Shown here: positions 13,958 through 22,218 of the stretch, piece after piece
How the letters are laid out: every line of letters begins with the position of its first letter
Position numbering within the stretch: the first letter of the stretch is position 1
Source of the DNA: an uncultured Clostridia bacterium
GTDB taxonomy: Bacteria; Bacillota; Clostridia; Oscillospirales; CAG-272
Direction: 5' to 3'
DNA length: 24,007 nucleotides
Assembly: GCA_947624945.1 (NCBI GenBank)
Contig: CANQMJ010000019.1
Coordinates: forward strand, 1-24,007
Position numbers and translations under genes: made by a program
Notes under the pieces: generated by a model
What the model saw: only the letters and a program-made list of their open reading frames with translations
Database searches by the model: none
What the model was told of the DNA's origin: nothing

Positions 13958-15957
13958 AGCTCTACGCAAGGCTCGCCTTCGTCGGAATCAGGAACAACAA
14001 GCAGTTCTACGTGCCGTTTTTCTTCACCTCCGTCGGCATGACGGCGGTGTTCTACATCATGTCCGCGCTCGCGGACAGTCTGCTTCTCAAAAACATGTAC
14101 GGCGGACGCACAGCGCTGTCGCTTTTGCAGTTCGGCACGGGTGTAATGGCTGTATTTTCGCTTATATTTCTTTACTACACACATTCGTTTCTGACGCGCC
14201 GCCGTCAGCGCGAGTTCGGACTTTACAATATCCTCGGCATGGAAAAGCGCCACATCGCTGTCATAATGGCGATCGAGACGTTTATAACGTACGCGGTGTC
14301 GCTCGTTTTGGGCGTCGGCGCGGGAATGATCTTCGCGAAGCTCGCCGAAACGCTGATGCTCGGTATAATGAACCTCAGCGTCGGATACGAGATAATAGTC
14401 TCGTGGCGATCTGTCGCTTTGGCATCTCTCGTTTTCGGCGTCATATTCGCGCTGATACTTGCCGCGACGCTCGTGCGTGTCAGCAGGTCGGACCCGCTGA
14501 CGCTGTTCCGCAGCGAAAGCAAGGGCGAAAAGCCGCCGCGCGCAAATCCCGTGCTCGGAATTGCGGGACTGCTTTTGCTCGCGGGCGCATATTATATCGC
14601 CGTGACCGTCGAGAACCCGATAAAGGCGATGTTTTTCTTCTTTATCGCCGTTTTGATGGTCATATTTGCGACATACTTTCTGTTCATTTTCGGCTCGGTG
14701 CTCCTTTGCCGCATACTCAAACGGCGCAAGAACTACTACTACAAAGAAAATCACTTTATCTCCGTGTCGTCGATGACGTTCCGCATGAAGCGCAACGGCG
14801 CGGGACTCGCCTCGATATGCATACTTCTGACGATGGTGCTCGTCACGATAACGTCGACGCTGAGCCTATACAGCAACGTCGAGGACATGGTCGAGCGCGA
14901 GCACCCGCGCGAGGTAAACGTGTCGTTTTATCTGAATCTCGAGATGATGAGGGACGACATGTTCGCGTCAAATCTCAAAAACGGAGTTATCAAGGCGGCA
15001 AACAAAATCGGGTGTGGACCGCGAAACATTATCGGGCTTCGGTACCTGTGGATCAATACGGAGAAGACGGAGAGGGGATTTTGCCATACTAATTTTTACT
15101 TCGAGATGAGGGACACATACGAGTTCATTTTTACGTCTGTGTCCGACTACAACGAATCGTACGGCACCGACTATGAGCTCGCGCCGGGCGAGGCGCTCGC
15201 ATTCCGCATCAACGACGGCAAAAAGACGTACGGCGGCGTCGGCGATACAGTTTATATCGACCCGCTCGGAACTTATAAAATAGTCGGCGAGGTCGAAGAG
15301 TTTGCCGCATACGGATACGACAGCACCAATTCGGTGACCGGACTTGTCGTAGACGACATAGGACCGCTTTTCGGCAAAGTATACGGACACGAGCCGACGC
15401 TTTATATAGGATTCGACGTCGCGCCCGGCATGGAAAAGTCGTTCGACCTTTCATGGTTCAGCTTTGACGAATACATCGACTGGACCGCCGAGGACGAAGA
15501 TGGCAGTCTTTTGATACGCGGGCTCAACTGGTCGTCGAAAACAGCTGACAGGGAAGACTATATGTCGATGTACGGCGGACTTTATTTCATCGGCATAATG
15601 CTGTCCGGCGTGTTCACGCTCGCCGCCGTGCTCATCATCTACTATAAGCAGATAACGGAGGGCTACGAGGACAACGCGCGCTTCGACATAATGCGAAAGG
15701 TGGGACTGACGAAAAAGCAGATAAAGAAAAGCGTCAGCTCGCAGATGCGTACAGTGTTCATAATGCCGATAGCGATGGCGGCGCTGCACCTCGCGTTCGC
15801 GATGCCGATACTGCGCCGCATGCTTATGGCTATATATTTCCGCAACGACGCGCTGCTTTACACGGTAGCAGCGTTCAGCGTCGCCGTCTGCGCGGCGGTA
15901 TACCTGATAGTATATAAGCTGACGGCGTCGTCGTATTACAGAATAGTCCGCGAATGA
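13954..15957 (+). CDS. BceB-type ABC transporter permease
   Basis: A 667-residue FtsX-family permease with ten predicted membrane helices: seven in residues ~15-308, then a ~230-residue extracellular domain (~308-540), then three more (~545-660). This is the diagnostic BceB topology; the large extracellular domain sits between helices 7 and 8 and is the presumed sensing and binding part. Residues just after helix 4 (SRSDPLTLFRSESKGEKPPR) form the cytosolic linker. The start overlaps the ATPase stop as ATGA, so the pair is translated together. A strong hairpin terminator (15974-15999) lies 16 bases after the stop. Confidence 0.92.
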   Translation: MKLYARLAFVGIRNNKQFYVPFFFTSVGMTAVFYIMSALADSLLLKNMYGGRTALSLLQFGTGVMAVFSLIFLYYTHSFLTRRRQREFGLYNILGMEKRHIAVIMAIETFITYAVSLVLGVGAGMIFAKLAETLMLGIMNLSVGYEIIVSWRSVALASLVFGVIFALILAATLVRVSRSDPLTLFRSESKGEKPPRANPVLGIAGLLLLAGAYYIAVTVENPIKAMFFFFIAVLMVIFATYFLFIFGSVLLCRILKRRKNYYYKENHFISVSSMTFRMKRNGAGLASICILLTMVLVTITSTLSLYSNVEDMVEREHPREVNVSFYLNLEMMRDDMFASNLKNGVIKAANKIGCGPRNIIGLRYLWINTEKTERGFCHTNFYFEMRDTYEFIFTSVSDYNESYGTDYELAPGEALAFRINDGKKTYGGVGDTVYIDPLGTYKIVGEVEEFAAYGYDSTNSVTGLVVDDIGPLFGKVYGHEPTLYIGFDVAPGMEKSFDLSWFSFDEYIDWTAEDEDGSLLIRGLNWSSKTADREDYMSMYGGLYFIGIMLSGVFTLAAVLIIYYKQITEGYEDNARFDIMRKVGLTKKQIKKSVSSQMRTVFIMPIAMAALHLAFAMPILRRMLMAIYFRNDALLYTVAAFSVAVCAAVYLIVYKLTASSYYRIVRE

Positions 15958-15973
15958 ACGCGAAGCAGCATAG

Positions 15974-15999
15974 AAAAAGGACGGCGTGCCGTCCTTTTT
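15974..15999. terminator. Bidirectional intrinsic terminator
   Basis: AAAAAGGACGGC (15974-15985), GT, GCCGTCCTTTTT (15988-15999). With a practical loop, GGACGG pairs with CCGTCC and is followed by T5 on both strands. It serves the BceB gene on the plus strand and clpC on the minus strand, ~50 bases after the clpC stop. Confidence 0.88.
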
Positions 16000-16046
16000 C
16001 CGTTTGCGATATTTGATTTGTATCCGCGCATGTGCGCTCCCGCACT

Positions 16047-18515
16047 TTACGTTTTTTTGTATACGACCTTGCCGTCCTCGACGGACGCGGTAACTGTGTC
16101 GCCCTCGTGTACCGTGCCGGCGAGCATCGCCTCGGAGAAAGTGTCCTCGACGAGTCTCACGACGGCGCGGCGTATCGGACGCGCGCCGTATGCGGGGTCG
16201 AAGCCCTCGCGTGCGACGAGCGCTGTCACATCGTCGCCGAACGTGACAGTGATGCCGCGCTCCGCGATGCGGCGGCGCACACGCTCGAGCATAAGCGCCG
16301 CGATCTTCTTCACGCAGTCGTCGTTGAGCTTGTTGAACACGATTATCTCGTCGATGCGGTTGAGGAATTCGGGCTTGAACGTCCGCTTGAGCGATTCCGT
16401 CACAGCCTGCGCGATGCGGTCGTGCTCGTCCGACGTCGTCGGCTCGCTCGAGAATCCGAGCGGGCGATGATCTGTTATATCGGACGCGCCGACGTTGGAC
16501 GTCATGATGATGACGGTGTTTTTGAAGTCTACGCGGCGTCCCTGAGCGTCGGTGAGGATACCGTCGTCGAGTATCTGGAGTAGAATGTTGAACACGTCGG
16601 GGTGCGCCTTTTCGATCTCGTCGAACAGCACGACCGAGTATGGGTGACGGCGTATCTTTTCGGTGAGCTGACCGCCCTCGTCATAGCCGACATAGCCCGG
16701 AGGCGACCCGATCAGCTTCGACGTCGAGTAGCTCTCCATGTACTCGGACATGTCGACGCGTATCATTGCCGATTCGTCGCCGAACATGACCTCGGCGAGC
16801 GCCTTTGACAGCTCCGTCTTGCCGACGCCTGTCGGGCCGAGGAAAATGAACGAACCGACGGGGCGGTTCGGGTCCTTGAGTCCCGTGCGTCCGCGTCGTA
16901 TCGCGCGCGCGACGGACGCGACGGCGTCGTCCTGACCGATGACGCGTTCCTTCAGTATATCTTCGAGGTGCAAAAGCCGCTCGCCCTCTGTCTCTGCGAG
17001 CTTCGCCACGGGTATACCCGTCCATGCTGTGACTATCTCGGCGATCTCGTTTGCGCCGACCGTCAGCGTCGTGCCGTCCGACTCGGACTTCCACGCCGAT
17101 TGCTTCTCCGACAGCTCGGATTTGATCTCGCGCTCGCGGTCGCGCAGCTTGCCTGCGCGCTCGAAGTCCTGCGTGCGGACAGCCTCCTCCTTTTCCTTGC
17201 CGACGCTTTTCAGCTCATCCTCGAGCTTGCGCACGTCGTCGGGCGGCGTCACATGCGATATGCGCATGCGCGACGCTGCCTCGTCGATGAGGTCGATTGC
17301 CTTGTCGGGCAGGAATCTGTCGCTGATGTAGCGCACCGACAGCTTGACGGCGGCGTCGATCGCCTCGTCCGATATTTTGAGCTTGTGATGCGCCTCGTAC
17401 TTGTCGCGGAGCCCGTGAAGTATCGCGACTGCCTCCCCCGGAGTCGGCTCGCCGACCATTACGGACTGGAAGCGGCGTTCGAGCGCCGCGTCGTGCTCGA
17501 TGTGGCGGCGGTATTCGTCTATCGTCGTCGCGCCGATTATCTGTATTTCGCCTCTTGCGAGCGCGGGCTTCAGAATATTGGCGGCGTCGACGGCGCCCTC
17601 TGCTGCGCCCGCGCCGATTATGGTGTGGATCTCGTCGATAAAGAGTATGATGTTAGGATTTTTGACGACCTCGGACATCACGTTTTTGAGACGCTCCTCA
17701 AATTCTCCGCGGTACTTGGCGCCCGCGACCATCGACGAAATGTCGAGCGTCACGATAATTTTATCGCGCAGCGTGTCCGGCACGCTGCCGTCGACTATCA
17801 TCTGCGCGAGTCCCTCGACGACGGCGGTCTTGCCGACGCCGGGCTCGCCGATGAGGCACGGATTGTTCTTCGTGCGGCGCGACAGTATCTGTATCACGCG
17901 CTCCATCTCGTCCTTGCGCCCGATGATGGGGTCGAGCTTGCCGTCGCGTGCGAGCGCGCACAGGTCGCGTCCGTGCTGCGAAAGCGTCGGCGCGTTCTTT
18001 ATGGATGCGCCGCGTGACGATGACGCGCGCGAGCCCGACGGCGCGCCGTCAGACTGTGCGCCGTCGCCGGAGCCGCCGATGCCGCCCGTGAGAAAGCTCT
18101 CGACGGCGCCTTGCAGCTCGTCGACGGAAACTCCCATCGAGGACAGCACCTTGACTGCGACGCAGCCGCGCTCCGATAGGAGCGCGTAGAGCAGATGCTC
18201 GGTACCGATGTAGCCGTGACCGACGCGCGCGGAGACGTATGCGGACGTCTCGATGATCTTCTTAGTGCGCGGCGTCATGTCGGCGGGCGAGACGTTCGTC
18301 TTGTCGCCGGTGCCGGATATCGAGCGCACGATGGGCTCCGCCTCGTCGACGGTGGCGCCGTGCTCATTCAAAAGCTTCGCGCCGACGCTGTCGGCGGTGT
18401 CGAGCAGTCCGAGCAGGATATGCTCGGAGCCGACGTATGTGTGACCGAAATCTGATGCGAACTCGACGGCTCTGTTGAGCGCCGACTCGGCCTTTTCGGT
18501 GAATTTGCTTGCCAT
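16047..18515 (-). CDS. clpC: ATP-dependent Clp protease ATP-binding subunit ClpC
   Basis: An 822-residue Hsp100 unfoldase that feeds substrates, including McsB-phosphorylated proteins, to ClpP. Domains: two Clp-N repeats (~1-140), a Gly/Ser-rich linker (~143-170), AAA-1 with Walker A GEPGVGKT (223-230) and Walker B ILFIDEIHT, a middle domain with a UVR motif (EAVRTQDFERAGKLRDRERE), and AAA-2 with Walker A GPTGVGKT (~555-562) and VVLFDEIEKAHPDVFN. The C-terminal domain ends near YGARPIRRAVVRLVEDTFSE. The start MASKFTEKAE is typical and AAAGGAAG precedes it. It is the last gene of the CtsR operon, 56 bases after mcsB, and ends at the bidirectional terminator. Confidence 0.97.
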   Translation of the reverse strand: MASKFTEKAESALNRAVEFASDFGHTYVGSEHILLGLLDTADSVGAKLLNEHGATVDEAEPIVRSISGTGDKTNVSPADMTPRTKKIIETSAYVSARVGHGYIGTEHLLYALLSERGCVAVKVLSSMGVSVDELQGAVESFLTGGIGGSGDGAQSDGAPSGSRASSSRGASIKNAPTLSQHGRDLCALARDGKLDPIIGRKDEMERVIQILSRRTKNNPCLIGEPGVGKTAVVEGLAQMIVDGSVPDTLRDKIIVTLDISSMVAGAKYRGEFEERLKNVMSEVVKNPNIILFIDEIHTIIGAGAAEGAVDAANILKPALARGEIQIIGATTIDEYRRHIEHDAALERRFQSVMVGEPTPGEAVAILHGLRDKYEAHHKLKISDEAIDAAVKLSVRYISDRFLPDKAIDLIDEAASRMRISHVTPPDDVRKLEDELKSVGKEKEEAVRTQDFERAGKLRDREREIKSELSEKQSAWKSESDGTTLTVGANEIAEIVTAWTGIPVAKLAETEGERLLHLEDILKERVIGQDDAVASVARAIRRGRTGLKDPNRPVGSFIFLGPTGVGKTELSKALAEVMFGDESAMIRVDMSEYMESYSTSKLIGSPPGYVGYDEGGQLTEKIRRHPYSVVLFDEIEKAHPDVFNILLQILDDGILTDAQGRRVDFKNTVIIMTSNVGASDITDHRPLGFSSEPTTSDEHDRIAQAVTESLKRTFKPEFLNRIDEIIVFNKLNDDCVKKIAALMLERVRRRIAERGITVTFGDDVTALVAREGFDPAYGARPIRRAVVRLVEDTFSEAMLAGTVHEGDTVTASVEDGKVVYKKT

Positions 18516-18571
18516 AATATTACTTCCTTTCCATCAAAATTTCAAGAATTCAAGAATGTCAAAACTATCAT

Positions 18572-19606
18572 TTACCGCTTCTCGGACAGGCGCTCGCGCA
18601 AAATCGCTGCGCGCCGTATGTCTCGCTCACGCGGCGACATCTCGCCGCCGCCCGATAGAAGCGTGAGTACCGACGGCTGCGATTCGATGAGGGCGGTGTC
18701 GAGCAGCGACAGCGTAACGTTATCGGGTATACCCGTGTCGAGGCTGTCCCTCATCGCTACGCCGAGGCGCACGTCGACCCACAGATCCATGAACTCGCGG
18801 CAGCTCATGAGCCGCGCGTGCGTCAGCGTGCCGTATGCGCGTGCGCATGCGTCCGCAGTCTCATACTGCGCGCGCGACGCGAGCTCGCCGCGCAGCTTCT
18901 GCTCCTGCGCGATTATGAAGTCGACGATCTCGCACAGCTTCGATATAGTCTCGTCCTCGCTTATGCCGAGCGTTATCTGATTCGAGATCTGATAAAGACA
19001 CCCAGTCGCCTCCGAGCCCTCTCCGTACATGCCGCGCACGGTCATTCCGAGCTTTGCGAGCTGACGCGAGAGCTGCGGCATACCGCCGCGTCTCGTCATC
19101 GCCGGCAGAAACATCATCACGGACGCGCGCATCGCGGTGCCGAGGTTGGTGGGGCAGTGGGTGAGATAGCCGAGATCGGGATCGAACGCTATCGGAAATG
19201 CTTCGCCGACAGCGTTCGCGGCGCCTGCGGCGCGCTCATACGCGTCGCGGACCGAATAGCCGGGCGTGATGCTCTGTATGCGGAAGTGATCCTCCTCGCA
19301 CACCATCACATATACGTCGCCGTCCTCGTTTTTATAAAGCGTGTGCGGACGCGTCGACGACGCGAACTCGGCGCTGACGAGATGCTCCTCCGCATACGAC
19401 TGCGCCGTCGCGCGGTCGAGACGGTCGAAGTCTATGCGGTCGTAGCTGGTGAAAACGGCTCCCGCGCGATCGCAGATGTCGCGCGCCTGTTCGTCCGACA
19501 TGCGCTCGCCCATCGGGATGCCCGATACGTTGCGCGCAAGGCGCACGCGCGATGAAAGTACGACGCTCGTGTCGCACGACTTTTCAGAATTTGCATACCA
19601 TGACAT
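18572..19606 (-). CDS. mcsB: Protein arginine kinase McsB
   Basis: A 344-residue protein arginine kinase of the phosphagen-kinase fold. It phosphorylates arginines on damaged proteins and on CtsR, marking them for ClpC. Family motifs: SSRVRLARNVSGIP (~18-31), EEDHFRIQ (~104-111), DLGYLTHCPTNLGTAMRAS (~143-161) with the active-site Cys, and YQISNQITLG (~205-214). The C-terminus contains RDIRRA (328-333), the RDxxRA phosphoarginine-sensing motif described for Firmicute McsB. AAGGGGGG lies just upstream, overlapping the mcsA stop region; the gap from mcsA is 14 bases. It requires McsA for activity in known systems. Confidence 0.96.
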   Translation of the reverse strand: MSWYANSEKSCDTSVVLSSRVRLARNVSGIPMGERMSDEQARDICDRAGAVFTSYDRIDFDRLDRATAQSYAEEHLVSAEFASSTRPHTLYKNEDGDVYVMVCEEDHFRIQSITPGYSVRDAYERAAGAANAVGEAFPIAFDPDLGYLTHCPTNLGTAMRASVMMFLPAMTRRGGMPQLSRQLAKLGMTVRGMYGEGSEATGCLYQISNQITLGISEDETISKLCEIVDFIIAQEQKLRGELASRAQYETADACARAYGTLTHARLMSCREFMDLWVDVRLGVAMRDSLDTGIPDNVTLSLLDTALIESQPSVLTLLSGGGEMSPRERDIRRAAILRERLSEKR

Positions 19607-19620
19607 TGTGTTCGCCCCCC

Positions 19621-20136
19621 TTACTTGTCAAGCTCTCTTATCTTGTCGCGGAGCTGCGCCGCGTGCTCGAAGTCCTCGTTTTTTATTGCCGCAGACAGCT
19701 CGTCGCGCAGCGAGTCAAGCTCGCGCGCCTTTTTCGCCGCCTCGTCGTTGACAGGTGACGCGGGCGACGTTCCCTTGAATTTCACGTCTCCGTGTATGCG
19801 CCGTATCGTCGGCAAAAGCTCGTTTCGAAACGTCGTATAACATTCGGCGCAGCCGACCTTGCCGAGCTTCTGTATCTCGTACATCGACGCGCCGCAGACG
19901 GGGCAGCGCCTTTCGGCGGCAGAGCTTCTGCGCGTCGGCGACGACAGCGCGTTTCCGAAGAAATTCGAGAGCAGGGAGCCGGTTCCGAATATGTCGCCGA
20001 ACCCGTCGAACGGGTCGGCGGATATGCCCATCTCCTTCGCACAGTCGGCGCAGAGCGCCATTTCTGTTTTCTTACCGTTCACGATCTCGCTGTAATGTAT
20101 CGTGGCTTCATTTTTTCCGCATTTTTCGCAAAGCAT
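19621..20136 (-). CDS. mcsA: McsA, zinc-binding activator of McsB
   Basis: A 171-residue McsA. It activates the McsB kinase and helps deliver substrates to ClpC. It has an N-terminal four-cysteine site (Cys3, Cys6, Cys29, Cys32), a low-complexity Gly/Phe/Ser stretch (~43-65), a second four-cysteine site (Cys78, Cys81, Cys96, Cys99) and a C-terminal UVR motif (~138-171, NEDFEHAAQLRDKIREL). The UVR closely resembles the one in the ClpC middle domain of the same operon. The start follows AAGGAGATGATT, 26 bases after the ctsR stop. Some annotations call this family UvrB/UvrC motif-containing protein. Confidence 0.95.
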   Translation of the reverse strand: MLCEKCGKNEATIHYSEIVNGKKTEMALCADCAKEMGISADPFDGFGDIFGTGSLLSNFFGNALSSPTRRSSAAERRCPVCGASMYEIQKLGKVGCAECYTTFRNELLPTIRRIHGDVKFKGTSPASPVNDEAAKKARELDSLRDELSAAIKNEDFEHAAQLRDKIRELDK

Positions 20137-20162
20137 ATAAAATCATCTCCTTTTTTGATATT

Positions 20163-20615
20163 TTACCTTATCAACGTCAGAATAATGTGGCGCAGTATGT
20201 CGGCGCGCACGCGGTTTCTTGAAAGCGGCGGCAGCGACGACAGCGCCCTGTCCGATACGGCTGTGCCTATCACGGACGCTTCACGCTCCGTTATTATTCC
20301 GGAGCCGAGCATGTTCGAGATGAAGGCGAATGCCTCGTTCTGCGCTATCGTGTCGCCGGTCGCGTGGAAGTAGTGCATTAGGCGGTCGTCGCGCGTCATC
20401 GACTTGCGCACAATCCTGATATAACCGCCGCCTCCGCGCCTGCTCTCGGTGATGTAGCCGCGCTCCGGCGTGAACCGCGACGTGATGACATAATTTATCT
20501 GGCTCGGCACGCAGCCGACTCTTGTTGCGAGGTCGGAGCGCCGCATCTCGACCTCGCCGCCGCCCTCCTCGAGCATCTGCTCGATGAGCGACGCGATGTA
20601 ATCCGATATCGTCAT
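20163..20615 (-). CDS. ctsR: Class III heat-shock repressor CtsR
   Basis: A 150-residue CtsR. It represses clp genes under normal conditions by binding tandem heptads with a winged helix. Visible features: N-terminal SDYIASLIEQMLEEGGGEVEMRRSDLA, HTH VGCVPSQINYVITSRFTPERGYI (~33-55), and the wing RRGGGGYIRIVR (~59-70), whose tetraglycine loop is the known heat-sensing element. The C-terminal dimer/McsB-contact domain follows (~75-150). The start is set by AAGGGTGAT upstream. Its promoter overlaps two CtsR boxes, so it autoregulates the whole ctsR-mcsA-mcsB-clpC operon. Confidence 0.96.
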   Translation of the reverse strand: MTISDYIASLIEQMLEEGGGEVEMRRSDLATRVGCVPSQINYVITSRFTPERGYITESRRGGGGYIRIVRKSMTRDDRLMHYFHATGDTIAQNEAFAFISNMLGSGIITEREASVIGTAVSDRALSSLPPLSRNRVRADILRHIILTLIR

Positions 20616-20656
20616 AGCTTATCACCCTTATCCATTTTATTTCACCTCACATTGAC

Positions 20657-20673
20657 TTTGACTTTCTTTGACT
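20657..20673 (-). promoter_or_regulatory. CtsR operator 1 (perfect tandem heptad)
   Basis: Minus-strand AGTCAAA-GAA-AGTCAAA, an exact match to the CtsR consensus RGTCAAA-NAN-RGTCAAA. It lies over the expected transcription start of ctsR. A further partial half, GTCAAT on the minus strand, adjoins at 20651-20656. Confidence 0.92.
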
Positions 20674-20679
20674 ATTGAC

Positions 20680-20708
20680 AGTATATCACTAAGGTCAAAG
20701 AATGTCAA
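20680..20708 (-). promoter_or_regulatory. Sigma-A promoter of the ctsR operon
   Basis: On the minus strand: TTGACA (20708-20703), a 17-base spacer, TATACT (20685-20680), with an extended -10 TGA. CtsR boxes cover both the -35/spacer and the region just after the -10. Confidence 0.85.
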
Positions 20709-20709
20709 G
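20693..20709 (+). promoter_or_regulatory. CtsR operator 2 (opposite orientation)
   Basis: Plus-strand GGTCAAA-GAA-TGTCAAG. The first heptad is perfect; the second differs at both ends. It overlaps the -35 hexamer and spacer of the ctsR promoter and points away from operator 1. Confidence 0.75.
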
Positions 20710-20796
20710 AACTTTTTTCAAAAAAGTCAAAAAATTTTTCAAGTACGTTTTACCGTCGTGCAAAAGGACTAATTTCGCGCGCGCGCGATTTTTCTA

Positions 20797-20825
20797 TTGC
20801 AAAATCCGCTCGCGCGGTATAAAAT
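20797..20825 (+). promoter_or_regulatory. Candidate promoter for the MFS gene
   Basis: TTGCAA (20797-20802), a 17-base spacer and TAAAAT (20820-20825) inside TATAAAATAT. A CGGAG ribosome binding site follows, ~12 bases before the ATG at 20857. A (CG)6 run lies just upstream at 20776-20787. Confidence 0.5.
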
Positions 20826-20856
20826 ATCACTCGATGCAAAATTCGGAGAATAAAGT

Positions 20857-22083
20857 ATGAAAAATACAAAGTGCGCGAGCGGCGAGGCTTCCGTCGTGTC
20901 CGCAAGCAAAGAAAACGCCAAATATAAGCGCACGCTTTACGCGTGTTACCTCGGCTACATAACGCAGGCGGCGGGGAACAACTTTTCGCCGCTCCTCTTC
21001 GTCACGTTCCACGACACGTTCGGCATACCGCTCTCGCAGATAACGCTGCTCGTCACGCTCAATTTCACGATACAGCTCCTCGTCGACCTCATATCGGCAA
21101 AATGGGTCGACAAAATAGGGTACCGCTCCGCCATCGTCGCCGCGCACATGTTCTCGGCGGCGGGACTCGTCGGACTCGCTGTCTTTCCTTATATTATGCC
21201 GCCCATCGCGGGACTGCTTTTGTCCGTCGTCTTTTACGCCATCGGCGGCGGCATGATAGAGGTGCTCATCAGTCCCATCGTCGAGGCGACGCCGACGGAG
21301 AACAAGGCGTCGTCGATGAGCCTGCTGCACTCGTTCTACTGCTGGGGAACCGTCGCGGTCATACTCATCTCGACGGGTGTATTCGCCGTGTTCGGCACGG
21401 GCTGCTGGCGCGTGCTCTCGTGCGTGTGGGCGATACTGCCGATAGCGACGGCGGTGATGTTCACGCGCGTGCCTATACTGACGCTCGCGGAAGCGGAGGG
21501 CGAGAGCATGCCGCTTCACGAGCTTTTGTCGCGCCGCATATTCTGGATATTTGTGCTTTTGATGATCGCGGCGGGCGCGTCGGAGCAGGGAATGATACAG
21601 TGGGCGTCGACGTTCGCGGAGCGCGGACTCGGCGTCACAAAAACGGTCGGCGACATAGTCGGCCCGTGCATGTTCGCGGCGCTTCAGGGAACGGCGCGCT
21701 CGTTCTACGCCAAAATGGGGGGACGCGTCGACCTGCTTAAAAGCATAATCGGCTGCGGCTTCGTCTGCATTCTGTCGTATGCGATATCGGCGTTCTCGCC
21801 GATACCGATAATAGCGCTCGTCGGCTGCGCTTTGTGCGGACTGTCGGTCGGCATACTGTGGCCGGGCATATTCAGCATCGCCAACGTCAAATGCAAGGGC
21901 GGCGGAACGGCGATGTTCGCGCTTCTTGCTCTTGCGGGTGACGTCGGCTGCGCTGGCGGACCGACGCTCGTCGGCGCCGTGTCCGGCATGTTCGGCGACA
22001 GCTTCACATACGGACTGTCGGCGGCGATAATTTTCCCCGTCATGCTTATAGTATGCGCGCTCATATGCAAAAAAATGAAATGA
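20857..22083 (+). CDS. Major facilitator superfamily transporter
   Basis: A 408-residue MFS protein with about twelve hydrophobic helices in two six-helix halves, split by a charged central loop (RVPILTLAEAEGESMPLHELLSRR, ~206-229). The loop after helix 2 carries the MFS signature-like KWVDKIGYRSA (~87-97). Helix 1 contains GYITQAAGNNFSPLLFVTFHD. The first ~25 residues are hydrophilic and Ser/Lys-rich. It is a single gene, transcribed divergently from ctsR, and ends at a hairpin. The substrate cannot be read from sequence; GGMIEVLISPIVEATPTENKASSM resembles sugar-type MFS members, but weakly. Confidence 0.85.
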   Translation: MKNTKCASGEASVVSASKENAKYKRTLYACYLGYITQAAGNNFSPLLFVTFHDTFGIPLSQITLLVTLNFTIQLLVDLISAKWVDKIGYRSAIVAAHMFSAAGLVGLAVFPYIMPPIAGLLLSVVFYAIGGGMIEVLISPIVEATPTENKASSMSLLHSFYCWGTVAVILISTGVFAVFGTGCWRVLSCVWAILPIATAVMFTRVPILTLAEAEGESMPLHELLSRRIFWIFVLLMIAAGASEQGMIQWASTFAERGLGVTKTVGDIVGPCMFAALQGTARSFYAKMGGRVDLLKSIIGCGFVCILSYAISAFSPIPIIALVGCALCGLSVGILWPGIFSIANVKCKGGGTAMFALLALAGDVGCAGGPTLVGAVSGMFGDSFTYGLSAAIIFPVMLIVCALICKKMK

Positions 22084-22089
22084 TCCTCT

Positions 22090-22120
22090 GCGGGCGAAGC
22101 TTCACGAAAGTTTCGCCCGC
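22090..22120 (+). terminator. Hairpin terminator after the MFS gene
   Basis: GCGGGCGAAGCTT (22090-22102), loop CACGA, AAGTTTCGCCCGC (22108-22120), a 13-bp stem with one G-U pair, starting six bases after the stop. The downstream T-run is weak (TTATGTCTT). Confidence 0.7.
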
Positions 22121-22127
22121 TTATGTC

Positions 22128-22156
22128 TTGACAATGACTGCGTTCGGGGATATAAT
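22128..22156 (+). promoter_or_regulatory. Perfect-consensus sigma-A promoter
   Basis: TTGACA (22128-22133), exactly 17 bases, TATAAT (22151-22156). Both hexamers match consensus fully. It drives the PPIase lipoprotein gene and starts eight bases after the preceding terminator stem. Confidence 0.92.
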
Positions 22157-22166
22157 GAAAAAAAGA

Positions 22167-22196
22167 CGGCGTGCGCCATGATGTGTGGCGCCGCTG
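22167..22196 (+). promoter_or_regulatory. 5'-proximal leader hairpin
   Basis: CGGCG-t-GCGCCA (22167-22178) pairs with TGGCGC-CGCTG (22186-22196), an 11-bp stem with one bulged T and one G-U. It sits within a few bases of the predicted transcription start. GTTTTATTTA follows five bases later, so it could be an attenuator or an mRNA-stabilising cap. Confidence 0.5.
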
Positions 22197-22218
22197 CCCG
22201 TGTTTTATTTATGGTAGA

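Noticed and set aside
20776..20787. A (CG)6 run that could form Z-DNA.
   Set aside because: Short CG runs are expected by chance in such GC-rich DNA and this one has no further structure around it.
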